NCBI GenBank assembly: GCA_003428585.1
Contig: QVQC01000007.1
Location: 80,359-144,358 of the forward strand
DNA: 64,000 nucleotides
Source: Nioella halotolerans
GTDB taxonomy: Bacteria > Pseudomonadota > Alphaproteobacteria > Rhodobacterales > Rhodobacteraceae
Direction of reading: 5' to 3'
Part shown: piece by piece, positions 35,884-44,894 of the stretch
Numbering within the stretch: position 1 is the first letter of the stretch
Layout: each line of letters begins with the position of its first letter
The notes under the pieces: generated by a model
Seen by the model: only the letters and a program-made list of their open reading frames with translations
Database searches by the model: none
What the model was told of the DNA's origin: nothing
Made by a program: the position numbers and the translations under genes

Positions 35884-36600
35884 ATGTTGGAACTTCTGTT
35901 CGCCTACGGTGCGGGTCTCCTGACCCTGATCAATCCTTGTGTCCTTCCGGTCCTGCCCATCGTACTGGCCGGGTCGCTGCAAGCCAGCCGTTACGGCCCT
36001 CTGGCGCTGGCCGGGGGCATGAGCCTGTCTTTCGTCGCGCTCGGCGTAAGTGTTGCCGTGGCCGGGCGGGCTGTCGGCATCGACGCGCAGAGGATCGCGC
36101 AGGGGGGCGCGGTGCTGATGATCGCCTTTGGCCTCGTGCTTGTGGTGCCGCGTTTCTCGGCCACCTTCGCCACCGCCACTGCCAGCATGTCGGAGGGCGC
36201 CGATACGCGCATGTCGGGGCTGCCGCGCGACGGCTGGCGCGGGCAGGCCATCGGTGGCGCGCTTCTGGGCGCGGTCTGGAGCCCCTGCGTCGGCCCCACG
36301 CTCGGCGGCGCGATCTCGTTGGCCAGCCAAGGCGAGCAGCTTTGGCGCGCCACGGCGATCATGGTGTTCTTCGCCCTCGGTGTTTCGACCATCATCCTGG
36401 CGCTCGGCTACGGCGCGCGGTCGATCCTGCAACGCCGCCGGGCGCTGATGATGGCGATTGCCGAAAGATCGCGGCCCGCGCTTGGCGCTGTTTTCATCCT
36501 TGTCGGCACGGCGATCCTGCTGCGCTGGCACCATGCCCTCGAAATCTGGCTGCTCGATGTTCTGCCCTATTGGCTGCAAGACCTCTCGGTGGCGCTGTAA
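35884..36600 (+). CDS. ccdA: CcdA-type thiol-disulfide electron carrier
   Basis: A 238-residue polytopic membrane protein of the DsbD transmembrane family, with about six hydrophobic segments. The paired redox cysteines are in LINPCVLPVLP (segment 1) and GAVWSPCVGPTLGG (segment 4), each in the proline-flanked context of CcdA. It moves reducing equivalents from cytoplasmic thioredoxin to periplasmic acceptors. The thioredoxin-like gene 12 bp downstream is the likely acceptor, so together they form a split DsbD. The start at 35884 has no strong Shine-Dalgarno, so it is less certain than the frame. Confidence 0.88.
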   Translation: MLELLFAYGAGLLTLINPCVLPVLPIVLAGSLQASRYGPLALAGGMSLSFVALGVSVAVAGRAVGIDAQRIAQGGAVLMIAFGLVLVVPRFSATFATATASMSEGADTRMSGLPRDGWRGQAIGGALLGAVWSPCVGPTLGGAISLASQGEQLWRATAIMVFFALGVSTIILALGYGARSILQRRRALMMAIAERSRPALGAVFILVGTAILLRWHHALEIWLLDVLPYWLQDLSVAL

Positions 36601-36612
36601 AGGAAATTTGAC

Positions 36613-37011
36613 ATGAACAGACGAGAGCTTCTCGCCCTGACCGGCGCCGCACTGCTGGTAGCAGGACGTGCAGAGGCAAGCTATGTCGACTATATCCCCG
36701 GCCTCGTGTCCGATCGGCTTGCAGCGGGTGAAACCGTGTTCGCGGAATTCTACGCCCCGTGGTGCGGCACCTGCCGCGCGCAGGAACGCCATATCGACGC
36801 GCTGCGCAGTGAAAACCCCGCCTATGATGCGGCGATGACCTTCGTGCGCGTCGACTGGGATACCTACGGGCGCGGCGACCTTGCCCAAAGGCTTCAGATT
36901 CCCCGCCGGTCCACCCTTGTCGTGCTGCGCGGGGAGGCGGAGCTTGGCCGCATCGTCGCCGGCACCCGGCGTGCGGATATCGCAGCCTTGATGGATCTGG
37001 GGCTGGGCTGA
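36613..37011 (+). CDS. Periplasmic thioredoxin-like protein, CcdA partner
   Basis: A 132-residue thioredoxin-fold protein. The N-terminus MNRRELLALTGAALLVAGRAEA is a signal peptide with a twin-arginine-like pair. The active site is WCGTC in FYAPWCGTCRAQERHIDAL; the cis-proline loop appears as IPRRSTLVVL. The ATG follows AAAGGAAATTTGAC. It is 12 bp downstream of ccdA; the pair probably delivers electrons to cytochrome c maturation or to oxidised periplasmic proteins. Confidence 0.88.
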   Translation: MNRRELLALTGAALLVAGRAEASYVDYIPGLVSDRLAAGETVFAEFYAPWCGTCRAQERHIDALRSENPAYDAAMTFVRVDWDTYGRGDLAQRLQIPRRSTLVVLRGEAELGRIVAGTRRADIAALMDLGLG

Positions 37012-37016
37012 TCCGG

Positions 37017-37724
37017 TCAGACCTCATTCGGGTCGTTGGTCGACGTCACGCCGACATTGTCCACCGCCCAGCTTTCATCGTGGATGTCTTGGTTCAGGGT
37101 GGACCCGAAGCCGACGCTCATCGAGGGGCCGGGGTCGGCCACCTCGACCCTGACGGAATAGCTCTGGTCGGTCCATTCGGAATTGTAGCCGCTGTGCTGG
37201 CGCGGACCGCTGGGTTCGATCGCGATGGAATAATTCGCTTCCGTGGTTGTCCAGCCACCGGTGGTGCCATCGCTCTGCCAGTCGAAATTGTGCGAGCTGA
37301 CGGGCGTGCCATCAATGAACACGATGAAGTCCTCGTTGTCCCAGCTGTCGATGGCGTGAAAGTCGAATTCGACCACGGCATGATCGTAGTCGGACATCAC
37401 GTCATAGGTGCGCGTCACCACCTCGGCCCCGCCGGTGCCGCCATAGGGGCCGAGAATGCCGCCATATGCCTCTTCCGAATCGTCGGTCCGGCCGCCGACC
37501 CAGAACCCGGAGCCCGATTCGAAATCATCGAAGTAGGCGGCGCGCGCGAAATTCGTGTTCACGATTTGCCCGGTCAGGGCGGTGTTGATATCGTCGGCAA
37601 GGGTTTCGACGCCCGCGGCCGTCGAATTCAGCACTGCAATGCCCATGCCAACGACGCTGGCGCTCAGCATCACGTAATCGGTCGTCACGGCGCCCGACTC
37701 CGACAAGATGAACTTCTTCAGCAT
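37017..37724 (-). CDS. Flp-pilin-like N-terminus fused to a secreted beta-sandwich domain
   Basis: A 235-residue protein of unknown function. Residues 1-35 (MLKKFILSESGAVTTDYV, then a hydrophobic stretch to VLNS) look like a type IVb (Flp) pilin or pseudopilin: short basic leader, an ESGAV-type start of the hydrophobic helix. After a linker, residues of about 63-235 form an acidic, aromatic-rich domain (FDDFESGSGFW, LGPYGGTGG, VEFDFHAIDSWDNEDF, DESWAVDNV), which has the look of a concanavalin/laminin-like lectin sandwich with Ca2+-binding loops. No tad genes are nearby. The architecture suggests a surface-displayed binding module. It is convergent with the thioredoxin gene by 5 bp. Confidence 0.8.
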   Translation of the reverse strand: MLKKFILSESGAVTTDYVMLSASVVGMGIAVLNSTAAGVETLADDINTALTGQIVNTNFARAAYFDDFESGSGFWVGGRTDDSEEAYGGILGPYGGTGGAEVVTRTYDVMSDYDHAVVEFDFHAIDSWDNEDFIVFIDGTPVSSHNFDWQSDGTTGGWTTTEANYSIAIEPSGPRQHSGYNSEWTDQSYSVRVEVADPGPSMSVGFGSTLNQDIHDESWAVDNVGVTSTNDPNEV

Positions 37725-37786
37725 GCGCGAACCCCGCAGACAGCCCCCGGAAGCACGTCTAGCGGCGAAGCTTGGTCAAAATACGA

Positions 37787-38893
37787 TCAGTTTTGGCCGA
37801 TTTTTCCGCGATTTGCCCCAATCTGGCCACGATGCAGCAGAACGTGGTCAAGTAACACGCAGGCCGCCATCGCCTCGGCCACCGGCACCGCGCGGATGCC
37901 GACGCAGGGGTCATGGCGGCCCTTGGTGACGATCTCGGTTTCGTCGCCGGCCTTGGTGATCGTCTTGCGCGGGGTCAGGATCGACGAGGTCGGCTTGACC
38001 GCGAAGCGCACCACGACGTCCTGCCCGGTAGAAATCCCCCCAAGAACGCCGCCTGAGTGGTTGGAACTGTATTGCGGCCCGTCCGGCCCCATCGTGATTT
38101 CATCTGCGTTGTCGCGGCCCGTCAGGGCAGCGGCCGCCATGCCCTCGCCGATCTCGACGCCCTTCACGGCATTGATCGACATCATCGCGGCGGAAAGATC
38201 GGTATCCAGCTTGCCATAGATCGGGGCACCCAGCCCGGCGGGCACGCCGCGCGCCGTCACCTCGATCACCGCGCCGGTGCTGTCGCCCGACTTGCGCAGG
38301 GTGTCGAGATAATCGGCCCAATCGGCCGCCGCCTGCGCGTCCGGTGTCCAGAACGGGTTGCGGTCAACCTCCTTCAGGTCGAAACGGCCCCGGTCGATCC
38401 CGTGCGGCCCCATCTGCACCATGTAGCCGGTAATTCGCAGTCCGGGCGCGAGGTCCGCCAGCGCCGCCCGCGCCACGCCGCCGGCCGCCACGCGGGCCGC
38501 GGTTTCACGCGCGCTGGAGCGTCCGCCGCCGCGGTAATCGCGGATGCCGTATTTCTGCCAATAGGTGATATCGGCATGGCCGGGGCGGAATTTCTCGGCG
38601 ATATCGCCGTAATCCTTGGACCGCTGGTCGGTGTTGCGGATCATCAGCTGGATCGGCGTGCCGGTGGTTTGCCCCTCGAACACGCCGGACAGGATTTCCA
38701 CCTCGTCGGCCTCGCGCCGCTGGGTGGTGAACTTGTTCTGCCCCGGTTTGCGCCGATCGAGCCAGTGCTGCAGGTCTGTCGCCGCGATCGGTATGCCGGG
38801 CGGGCACCCATCCACCGTCGCGCCAAGCGCGGGTCCGTGGCTTTCGCCCCACGTGGTGACGCGGAAGAGGTGACCGAAACTGTTGAGGGACAT
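37787..38893 (-). CDS. aroC: Chorismate synthase
   Basis: A 368-residue FMN-dependent lyase making chorismate from EPSP, the last shikimate step. The family signatures are [18 protein letters not shown] at the N-terminus, [19 protein letters not shown] mid-protein (about residue 125) and [19 protein letters not shown] near the C-terminus. The start at 38893 ([20 protein letters not shown]) is canonical; an in-frame ATG 18 codons upstream adds a non-family leader. No other aromatic genes are adjacent. Confidence 0.96.
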   Translation of the reverse strand: MSLNSFGHLFRVTTWGESHGPALGATVDGCPPGIPIAATDLQHWLDRRKPGQNKFTTQRREADEVEILSGVFEGQTTGTPIQLMIRNTDQRSKDYGDIAEKFRPGHADITYWQKYGIRDYRGGGRSSARETAARVAAGGVARAALADLAPGLRITGYMVQMGPHGIDRGRFDLKEVDRNPFWTPDAQAAADWADYLDTLRKSGDSTGAVIEVTARGVPAGLGAPIYGKLDTDLSAAMMSINAVKGVEIGEGMAAAALTGRDNADEITMGPDGPQYSSNHSGGVLGGISTGQDVVVRFAVKPTSSILTPRKTITKAGDETEIVTKGRHDPCVGIRAVPVAEAMAACVLLDHVLLHRGQIGANRGKIGQN

Positions 38894-38921
38894 GCGCGCG
38901 CTCCGTTTTCCTGCCCCGGGG

Positions 38922-40142
38922 TTAGCCCGACGCGGCGCCGATGCCAACAGGACAATCGCGCCCGTCTTGTCGCCAGCGTGCCGCGTGGCGCCCGGCCCAT
39001 AGCCCGGTGGCCAAACAGGCGGTCAGCAGGTAGCCGCCGGTCGGTGCCTCCCAGTCCAGCATCTCGCCGGCCACGAAGATACCGGGCCGTGTGCGCAGCA
39101 TCAGCCCCTGATCGACCGCCGCGCGGGTCACGCCGCCGGCGGTGGAAATCGCCTCGTCCAGCGGGCGCGGCCCGGCCAGCGGCAGGGGCAGCGCCTTCAG
39201 CTTCGCGGCCAGTTCGGCGGCTTCGGGCAGCGGGCGCAGACACTCGTTCACCAGCCCCGCCCGCGCGCCGTCCAGTCCCAGCACCTTGCGCAGGTGATTG
39301 GACCGGCTCGCCTTTCCGCGTGGCCGCCGGGCGAGGCGCGCGACGATCTCTGCCTCGGTCCGGTCGGGAAACAGGTCGAGCGTCAGTGCCGCGCCGTCGC
39401 GCAATTCGCGGTAAAGCGCGTAGATCCCGCCGCCCTCGACCCCGCGCGCCGACAGGACGAACTCCGCCCGCACGCACCGCCCGCCGGCCGACAGCGCGCA
39501 GCCCTTGACCGGCGCCCCGAAATGGCGCGCCATGTGGGCCGACCAGTGGACGCCAAAGCCCATGTTCGCGGGCCGGATCGGGGCAAGCTCCACACCCTCG
39601 GCCGCGAGCCACGGCATCCATGCCGCGTCAGACCCCAGCCGCGCCCACGACCCGCCGCCAAGCGCGAGAACGGTCACACCGGGCCGCACAAGGCGTGTGC
39701 CGTCCGGCGTCGAAAACCGCAGCGAGTCGCCGTCGAATCCCTGCCAACGCCAGCGCAGACGCATCTCGGCGCGCAGTCCGGCGAGCCACGCGCGCAAGAG
39801 CGGCGAGGCTTTCATCGCTTTCGGAAAGACCCGGCCCGAGGACCCGGTGAAAACGGGCTGACCCAGCCCCGTGGCCCAGTCCTGCACATCGTTGGGCCCG
39901 AACGCCGCCAGCATCGGGCGCAACCAGTCGGCGGCCTCGCGGTAGGCGGCGAGGAAATCTTCAAATGGCTCCGCTTTGGTCAGGTTCAGCCCGGATTTGC
40001 CGGCCATCAGCAGCTTGCGCCCGGCCGAGGGCTTGGCTTCGGTCACCACGACACGTCGGCCCGCGCGCAGCATGGACCCAGCGGCCATCAGCCCCGCCGG
40101 GCCGGCGCCCACCACCAATGCGTCGATCCGTTCCACCGTCAT
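38922..40142 (-). CDS. FAD-dependent flavoprotein, HI0933/BaiN-like family
   Basis: A 406-residue NAD(P)/FAD oxidoreductase. The FAD-binding motif is at the N-terminus ([19 protein letters not shown]), followed by [15 protein letters not shown], typical of the HI0933-like family, and [13 protein letters not shown]. The C-terminal FAD contact is [28 protein letters not shown]. The reaction is unknown for most members. It resembles the PP_4765-type subgroup by length. aroC starts 28 bp downstream on the same strand. Confidence 0.88.
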   Translation of the reverse strand: MTVERIDALVVGAGPAGLMAAGSMLRAGRRVVVTEAKPSAGRKLLMAGKSGLNLTKAEPFEDFLAAYREAADWLRPMLAAFGPNDVQDWATGLGQPVFTGSSGRVFPKAMKASPLLRAWLAGLRAEMRLRWRWQGFDGDSLRFSTPDGTRLVRPGVTVLALGGGSWARLGSDAAWMPWLAAEGVELAPIRPANMGFGVHWSAHMARHFGAPVKGCALSAGGRCVRAEFVLSARGVEGGGIYALYRELRDGAALTLDLFPDRTEAEIVARLARRPRGKASRSNHLRKVLGLDGARAGLVNECLRPLPEAAELAAKLKALPLPLAGPRPLDEAISTAGGVTRAAVDQGLMLRTRPGIFVAGEMLDWEAPTGGYLLTACLATGLWAGRHAARWRQDGRDCPVGIGAASG

Positions 40143-40209
40143 CCGGCCCTTGTCCTGCCGCCGTTTCGTGCCACCCTATGGCGCGTAAGGGTCCGGGGCC
40201 ACATGCGAA

Positions 40210-40515
40210 ATGGATGACACGCCGATCTGCCCGCTTTGTGGGCGCCCGATACCACCGCAGGCAAAGCAGAGCCTGCATCACCTGATCCCGCGCTTGCGTG
40301 GCGGCAAGGGGGGGCCCACTGTCCTGTTGCACCAGATCTGCCATAACGAGATTCACGCGACCCTGACCGAGGCGGAACTGGCCCGGCAATACAACACGAC
40401 CGAGGCGCTTCGCGCGCATCCCCGGCTGGCGCGGTTCATCGCATGGGTCGGCAAGCGGCCCGACGATTTCCATTCGAAGACGCCCGGTGCCCGGCGCGGT
40501 GCGCGGCGGCGCTAG
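40210..40515 (+). CDS. Small HNH endonuclease-like protein
   Basis: A 101-residue protein with a compact HNH motif: ICPLCGRPIP (CxxC), SLHHLIPRLRGGK (the HH and basic turn) and CHNEIHATLT (the second Cys and the final His). The C-terminus is Arg-rich (ARRGARRR) and could bind nucleic acid. Such short HNH proteins are common single genes in alphaproteobacteria; whether it cuts DNA in vivo is unknown. It is divergent from the flavoprotein gene across 67 bp. Confidence 0.85.
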   Translation: MDDTPICPLCGRPIPPQAKQSLHHLIPRLRGGKGGPTVLLHQICHNEIHATLTEAELARQYNTTEALRAHPRLARFIAWVGKRPDDFHSKTPGARRGARRR

Positions 40516-40635
40516 CGACAGCGCCGCCTGTGGCGCTTGGGTGACGTTTTTGCGTCGCGGCGAGAGATGTGTCTTGTTCGAATCCGGAGTAGCCCCGAAA
40601 GGTTGTCCCGCACACTCAAGACCGGACCCTTCCCG

Positions 40636-40992
40636 ATGACGGATTTCTTGCCCAAGGACGTGATGGATGGCCTGCGCGCCGCCCAGAGGAAAGCGGAGCG
40701 CAAGCGCAGCCGCCGGACGGTGCATGTGGGCGACGAGGCCTACCCGATCCTGGTTTTTACCGAAGATGGTTTCGCGGTCGACGCCGAGCACGCACCGCGA
40801 CTGCGCGGGCTGGTCGATATCTACGAGGGGCCGCGGCATCTTTACCAAGCGCTGATCGTGGCGTCGGAGTTGCAGGGCGACGTGATGCGGTATGAATTCA
40901 AGCGCAATACGCTTGCTTCCGATCATGCTCCGCTTGACTTCTATCAGGAACAGGAGGCGCCGATCGCGCTTCTGGACTGGTCGAAAGCCTGA
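40636..40992 (+). CDS. Conserved-looking small cytoplasmic protein, unknown function
   Basis: A 118-residue protein without signal peptide or membrane segment. The N-terminus is rich in Lys/Arg (RAAQRKAERKRSRRTVHV); the rest looks like a small alpha/beta fold with DEAYPILVFTEDGFAVDAE and RGLVDIYEGPRHLYQALIVASE. I recognise no family with a known role. The start at 40636 gives a plausible N-terminus; the frame is open for 33 more codons upstream without a good ribosome site. A terminator-like hairpin follows at 41027, before dgcN. Confidence 0.75.
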   Translation: MTDFLPKDVMDGLRAAQRKAERKRSRRTVHVGDEAYPILVFTEDGFAVDAEHAPRLRGLVDIYEGPRHLYQALIVASELQGDVMRYEFKRNTLASDHAPLDFYQEQEAPIALLDWSKA

Positions 40993-41026
40993 ATTTGGTC
41001 TTTGCGGCGGCAGGCAATTCAAGGAT

Positions 41027-41062
41027 AAAGGGGCTCGAGAGCTCGGAAATCCGTGCCCCTTT
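41027..41062 (+). terminator. Hairpin between the small gene and dgcN
   Basis: An 8-bp stem AAAGGGGC / GCCCCTTT encloses a smaller CGAGAGCTCG palindrome. It is followed by only three pyrimidines, so termination may be partial. Its position 22 bp before dgcN also allows a leader role. Confidence 0.5.
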
Positions 41063-41083
41063 CCCTGACAGCCGAGGCCCCAG

Positions 41084-42085
41084 ATGATCCAGACACCCTA
41101 CCTGTTGTTCCTTGGCGACGCGCCCGACCAGTTGGCCGCCAAGGTGGCGCAAGGCATCCGCGACTGGCGCCCCGGCAATGCCGTCGGCCAATTCCGGATG
41201 GAGGGATGTGGCGCCGATGTGGGCCTGCCCGACATGGACCTCGGGGCGGCCAAGGCGGCCGGGGCGAAAACGCTCGTTGTCGGCGTAGCCAATCGCGGCG
41301 GCGTGATCTCGACCGCGTGGAAGAAGGTTCTGGTGACGGCCCTGGAGGAAGGCTTCGACCTTGCCAGCGGGCTTCACAACCTGCTGCGGGATGAACCCGA
41401 CCTTGTCGCCGTGGCCAAGGCGACGGGCCGCGCGCTGCACGATGTGCGCGTGCCCGAGGTGCAATACCCCATCGCCAATGGCGTGAAACGCCGCGGTAAG
41501 CGTTGCCTTGCCGTGGGCACCGATTGTTCCGTGGGCAAGATGTACACCGCGCTGGCCATGGATGCCGAGATGAAGGCGCGCGGGCTGAAATCTACCTTCC
41601 GCGCCACCGGGCAGACCGGGATACTCGTGACGGGCAACGGCGTGCCGCTGGATGCGGTGGTGGCCGATTTCATGGCCGGGTCGGTGGAATGGCTGACACC
41701 CGACAACGATGCCGATCACTGGGATCATATCGAGGGGCAGGGCAGCCTTTTCCACGTCTCCTACTCTGGCGTGACCATGGCACTGATCCATGGCGGCCAG
41801 CCCGATGCGCTGATCCTCAGCCACGAACCGACCCGCCCGCACATGCGCGGGCTGCCTGATTACAACCTGCCGTCCCTGGAGGCGTTGCGCGACACCGCCT
41901 TGCCGCTGGCGCGCATCGCCAACCCGGCCTGCGAGGTGGTGGGCATTTCGGTCAACACCGCCGCCATGGGCGAGGAAGAGGCGCTGTCCTACCTCGCGGC
42001 GACGGAAACGCGCATGGGGCTTCCGGCGGTCGATCCGTTCCGGCAGGGGGCGGCGCGACTGGTCGACGCGCTGGCGGCGATCTGA
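41084..42085 (+). CDS. dgcN: DgcN-type D-glutamate N-acetyltransferase (DUF1611 family)
   Basis: A 333-residue DUF1611 protein. The N-terminal half is a Rossmann-like domain (YLLFLGDAPDQLAAKVAQG); the C-terminal half has a P-loop-like motif GTDCSVGKMYTALAM and ATGQTGILVTGNGVPLD, HEPTRPHMRG. Proteins of this family paired with an enolase-superfamily racemase have been described in marine bacteria as DgcN, which acetylates D-glutamate, with DgcA then isomerising N-acetyl-D-glutamate to the L form. The following gene is such a racemase, with a 1-bp overlap, so I assign the pair on that basis. The enzyme activity here is inferred, not shown. Confidence 0.82.
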   Translation: MIQTPYLLFLGDAPDQLAAKVAQGIRDWRPGNAVGQFRMEGCGADVGLPDMDLGAAKAAGAKTLVVGVANRGGVISTAWKKVLVTALEEGFDLASGLHNLLRDEPDLVAVAKATGRALHDVRVPEVQYPIANGVKRRGKRCLAVGTDCSVGKMYTALAMDAEMKARGLKSTFRATGQTGILVTGNGVPLDAVVADFMAGSVEWLTPDNDADHWDHIEGQGSLFHVSYSGVTMALIHGGQPDALILSHEPTRPHMRGLPDYNLPSLEALRDTALPLARIANPACEVVGISVNTAAMGEEEALSYLAATETRMGLPAVDPFRQGAARLVDALAAI

Positions 42086-43047
42086 TGCTGTCGGTCACCG
42101 CGGACAGTTTCCCGTTGGCGCAGGTTTTCACCATTGCCCGCGGCAGCCGGAGCGAGGCGCAGGTGCTGACCGTGCGCGCCTTCGACAAGGGTGTGATCGG
42201 GCAGGGCGAGTGCGTGCCCTATGCCCGTTACGGTGAAACGCTGGACAGCGTGACAACCCAGATCGAGGGCCTGCCCGAGGGTATTTCGCGGCAGGACCTG
42301 CAGGATGCCCTGCCGGCGGGGGCGGCGCGCAATGCCGTTGATTGCGCGCTTTGGGACCTTGCCGCGAAGCAAACTGGCGCGCCGGTCTGGCAATTGGCCG
42401 GGCTGCCAAGGCCGAGGCCACTGATGACGGCCTACACATTGTCGCTGGACAGCCCCGGGAACATGCGGACGGCGGCGGCGAAACACGCGCATCGGCCGAT
42501 GCTGAAGATCAAGCTGGGCACCCCGGATGACATGCCGCGGCTGGAGGCCGTGCGCGACGGCGCGCCCGATACCCGCATCATCGTCGACGCCAACGAGGGC
42601 TGGACGGCGGAGGTTTACGCCGATCTTGCCCCGCACCTGCTGCGCCTCGGGGTGCAGATGGTCGAACAGCCTCTGCCGGCGGGCGCGGATGACATGCTGG
42701 CGGAGATCGCGCGGCCCTTGCCCGTCTGCGCCGATGAAAGCTGCCATGACCGCGCCAGCCTGCCGGGGCTCAAGGGCAAGTACGACATGGTGAACATCAA
42801 GCTCGACAAGACCGGCGGGCTGACCGAGGCGCTGGCCCTGCGCGCGGCGGCGCGCGACGCGGGTTATGGCGTGATGGTCGGCTGCATGGTCGGCTCGTCG
42901 CTGGCCATGGCGCCGGCGGTGCTGGTCGCGCAAGGCGCCGACGTCGTGGACCTCGACGGGCCGCTTTTGCTGGCCGAGGATCGCGCGGCGCCGCTGGTTT
43001 ACGACGCGGTCGGCGTGCACCCGGCAAGCGCGGAGTTGTGGGGGTAG
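42085..43047 (+). CDS. dgcA: DgcA-type N-acetyl-D-glutamate racemase (enolase superfamily)
   Basis: A 320-residue mandelate-racemase/muconate-lactonizing-type enzyme, similar also to L-Ala-D/L-Glu epimerases. The KxK general base is in MLKIKLGTPDD, the three metal ligands are in VDANEGW, VEQPLPAG and ADESCHD, and the opposite-face lysine is in MVNIKLDKTGG. The coupling to dgcN (start codon overlapping its stop) favours N-acetyl-glutamate racemisation over dipeptide epimerisation, but both reactions occur among close homologues. Its stop lies 25 bp from the convergent deacetylase-fold gene. Confidence 0.85.
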   Translation: MLSVTADSFPLAQVFTIARGSRSEAQVLTVRAFDKGVIGQGECVPYARYGETLDSVTTQIEGLPEGISRQDLQDALPAGAARNAVDCALWDLAAKQTGAPVWQLAGLPRPRPLMTAYTLSLDSPGNMRTAAAKHAHRPMLKIKLGTPDDMPRLEAVRDGAPDTRIIVDANEGWTAEVYADLAPHLLRLGVQMVEQPLPAGADDMLAEIARPLPVCADESCHDRASLPGLKGKYDMVNIKLDKTGGLTEALALRAAARDAGYGVMVGCMVGSSLAMAPAVLVAQGADVVDLDGPLLLAEDRAAPLVYDAVGVHPASAELWG

Positions 43048-43072
43048 GGGCGGCTACCCTGCCCGCGCGGGC

Positions 43073-44242
43073 CTATACCCAGCTTTCCATGCGCGCGGTG
43101 AGCGTGCCCACGCGGCGTCGAAGCTCCGCGCGGACCGGGCCGAGGCGCGGGGTGTCGCGCAGCGTCGTGAACCAGTGATCTGGCGGGGTCTTGCCGCGCC
43201 GCGCCTTGTCCCATGTCAGGCCGCGCAGCACCATCTCGGCCTCTGGCGGCAGGCGCTCGGGGATCTCGTGGCTGTTCAACACCGCCCAGACCCCGGTCCA
43301 CAGCCGACCGACCGACCATGGGTTATAGCCGCCCCCGCCCATCACCAGAAGGCGCGGGCAGCCAAGCGCCTTGATTGCCGCGACCGCGTTCCAATGGGCG
43401 TTGTTGGAGAGGCTCAGCCGCGACAGCGGGTCTTCTTCCACCGCGTCGGCGCCGCATTGCACGACGATGGCGTCGGGCCGGAAGCCGTGCAGCGCGGGCA
43501 GGATCAGCCGGTCGCGGACCAGCGCCATTTCGCTGTCGTTGAAATCGCGCGGCAGCGGCAGGTTGAAGCAATTGCCGCCGCCATCGTCAGACAGCGCACC
43601 GGTGAAAGGCCAGCGGCGATCCTCGTGCACCGAGATCAGCAGCGTCTCGGCATCGCCGGCGAAGGCATGTTCCACCCCGTCGCAATGATGCGCGTCGATA
43701 TCGACATAGGCGATCCGCCGGGCCCCGGCCCGGCGCAGCGACAGGATCGCCAGCACCGGGTCGTTGAGGTAGCAAAATCCGCCCGCCCGGTCGGGAAAGG
43801 CGTGGTGGGTGCCGCCCGCCGGGTGGTGGACGATGCCGCCCCGCGCCAGAAGTTCCCCCGCCAGAAGGGCGGCGCCGGCGGCGGTGGCAGGGCGGCGATA
43901 CATCTCGGGGAAGACGGGATTCGACAGGGTGCCGATGGCGTGGCGATCGCGCGCGGCTTCGCAGACATGCTGGCGGGCCTCGGCCTCTTGCAGCGCGGCA
44001 AGGTAGTCAGGCGTGTGCCACAGGGTCAGCGCGGCGGGCTTGGCGCGCGGGCTGGTGCGGTATTGCGTGGCCGGCAACCAGCCAAGCGCGCGGGCAAGGT
44101 CCATCACGGTCGACACCCGCGGCACCCGCAGCGGGTGGCGCGGCCCGTAGGAGGAGCCCCGATAAATCTCGGACCCGAAAAACAGCGGCGTTGCCAGCCT
44201 GTCGGGGCATGTGTCGCCGAACTCGTCGCTGCGCATGTCCAT
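43073..44242 (-). CDS. Histone-deacetylase-fold Zn enzyme (AcuC / acetylpolyamine amidohydrolase type)
   Basis: A 389-residue member of the arginase-deacetylase superfamily. The active-site His pair is in HHPAGGTHHAFPDRAGGFCYLND, the Zn ligands are in YVDIDAHHCDGVEHAF and QCGADAVEEDPLSRL, and the glycine-rich loop is LVMGGGGYNPW, the usual place of the catalytic Tyr. Substrates in bacteria include acetyl-lysine proteins and acetylated small amines. Its stop lies 25 bp from dgcA on the opposite strand; a link to that acetylated-intermediate pathway is possible but unproven. Confidence 0.9.
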   Translation of the reverse strand: MDMRSDEFGDTCPDRLATPLFFGSEIYRGSSYGPRHPLRVPRVSTVMDLARALGWLPATQYRTSPRAKPAALTLWHTPDYLAALQEAEARQHVCEAARDRHAIGTLSNPVFPEMYRRPATAAGAALLAGELLARGGIVHHPAGGTHHAFPDRAGGFCYLNDPVLAILSLRRAGARRIAYVDIDAHHCDGVEHAFAGDAETLLISVHEDRRWPFTGALSDDGGGNCFNLPLPRDFNDSEMALVRDRLILPALHGFRPDAIVVQCGADAVEEDPLSRLSLSNNAHWNAVAAIKALGCPRLLVMGGGGYNPWSVGRLWTGVWAVLNSHEIPERLPPEAEMVLRGLTWDKARRGKTPPDHWFTTLRDTPRLGPVRAELRRRVGTLTARMESWV

Positions 44243-44359
44243 GTGCCGAAAGTCGGCCGCATTGCCCGAAAATCAACCCCGGGGAATTTGTTCTTCCGAG
44301 CGTTTCCCCCTATGATGCGTCAAGAGCAGCAAATCTGGTGACGGGCAAACCCACGTTTC

Positions 44360-44833
44360 ATGGGCACGACAATGACATATCAGGCGCCGATGCGGCTGCA
44401 GGGCGTCCCCAAGCGGGAAAGCCGGTCGCAGTTCGCTGCCCTGCCATTTCGCCGCAAGAAATCGGGGACCGAGATCCTGCTGCTGACCAGCCTCGATACC
44501 GGTCGCTGGATCATTCCCAAGGGCTGGCCGATGCACGACATGACGCCCGCCGCCGCCGCCGCGCGCGAAGCGTGGGAGGAGGCCGGAGTGACGGGCGTTG
44601 TCAGCGAACATTGTGCCGGTTTCTATTCCTACAACAAGCGGATGCCGGATGGTGATCAGATCCCTTGCATCGTCGCCGTGTTCCCGCTGGAAGTGCGCAA
44701 ACTGCAAAAGGACTTTCCCGAGGCAGGGCAGCGCAAGTTGAGATGGGTCTCGCAGCGCAAGGCAACCGCGCGCGTGAATGAACCCGACCTGCAGAAGATC
44801 ATCCGCAACTTCGACCCGAGATTGTATGTGTGA
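44360..44833 (+). CDS. Nudix hydrolase (DIPP-like)
   Basis: A 157-residue Nudix protein. The box reads GWPMHDMTPAAAAAREAWEEAGV: the REAWEEAG core is complete, but the first Glu of the general G-x5-E pattern is Met, as is common in diphosphoinositol-polyphosphate-type alphaproteobacterial members. It probably hydrolyses a nucleoside or other organic diphosphate. An alternative ATG at 44372 would remove four residues. It is divergent from the deacetylase gene and heads a short same-strand run with DUF1178 and SDR genes. Confidence 0.88.
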   Translation: MGTTMTYQAPMRLQGVPKRESRSQFAALPFRRKKSGTEILLLTSLDTGRWIIPKGWPMHDMTPAAAAAREAWEEAGVTGVVSEHCAGFYSYNKRMPDGDQIPCIVAVFPLEVRKLQKDFPEAGQRKLRWVSQRKATARVNEPDLQKIIRNFDPRLYV

Positions 44834-44894
44834 CGGATCGCTGCGCCGGCATGGGGCTTGATTCCTTGCGTGCGCGAACTAAGGTCTGCCAACG

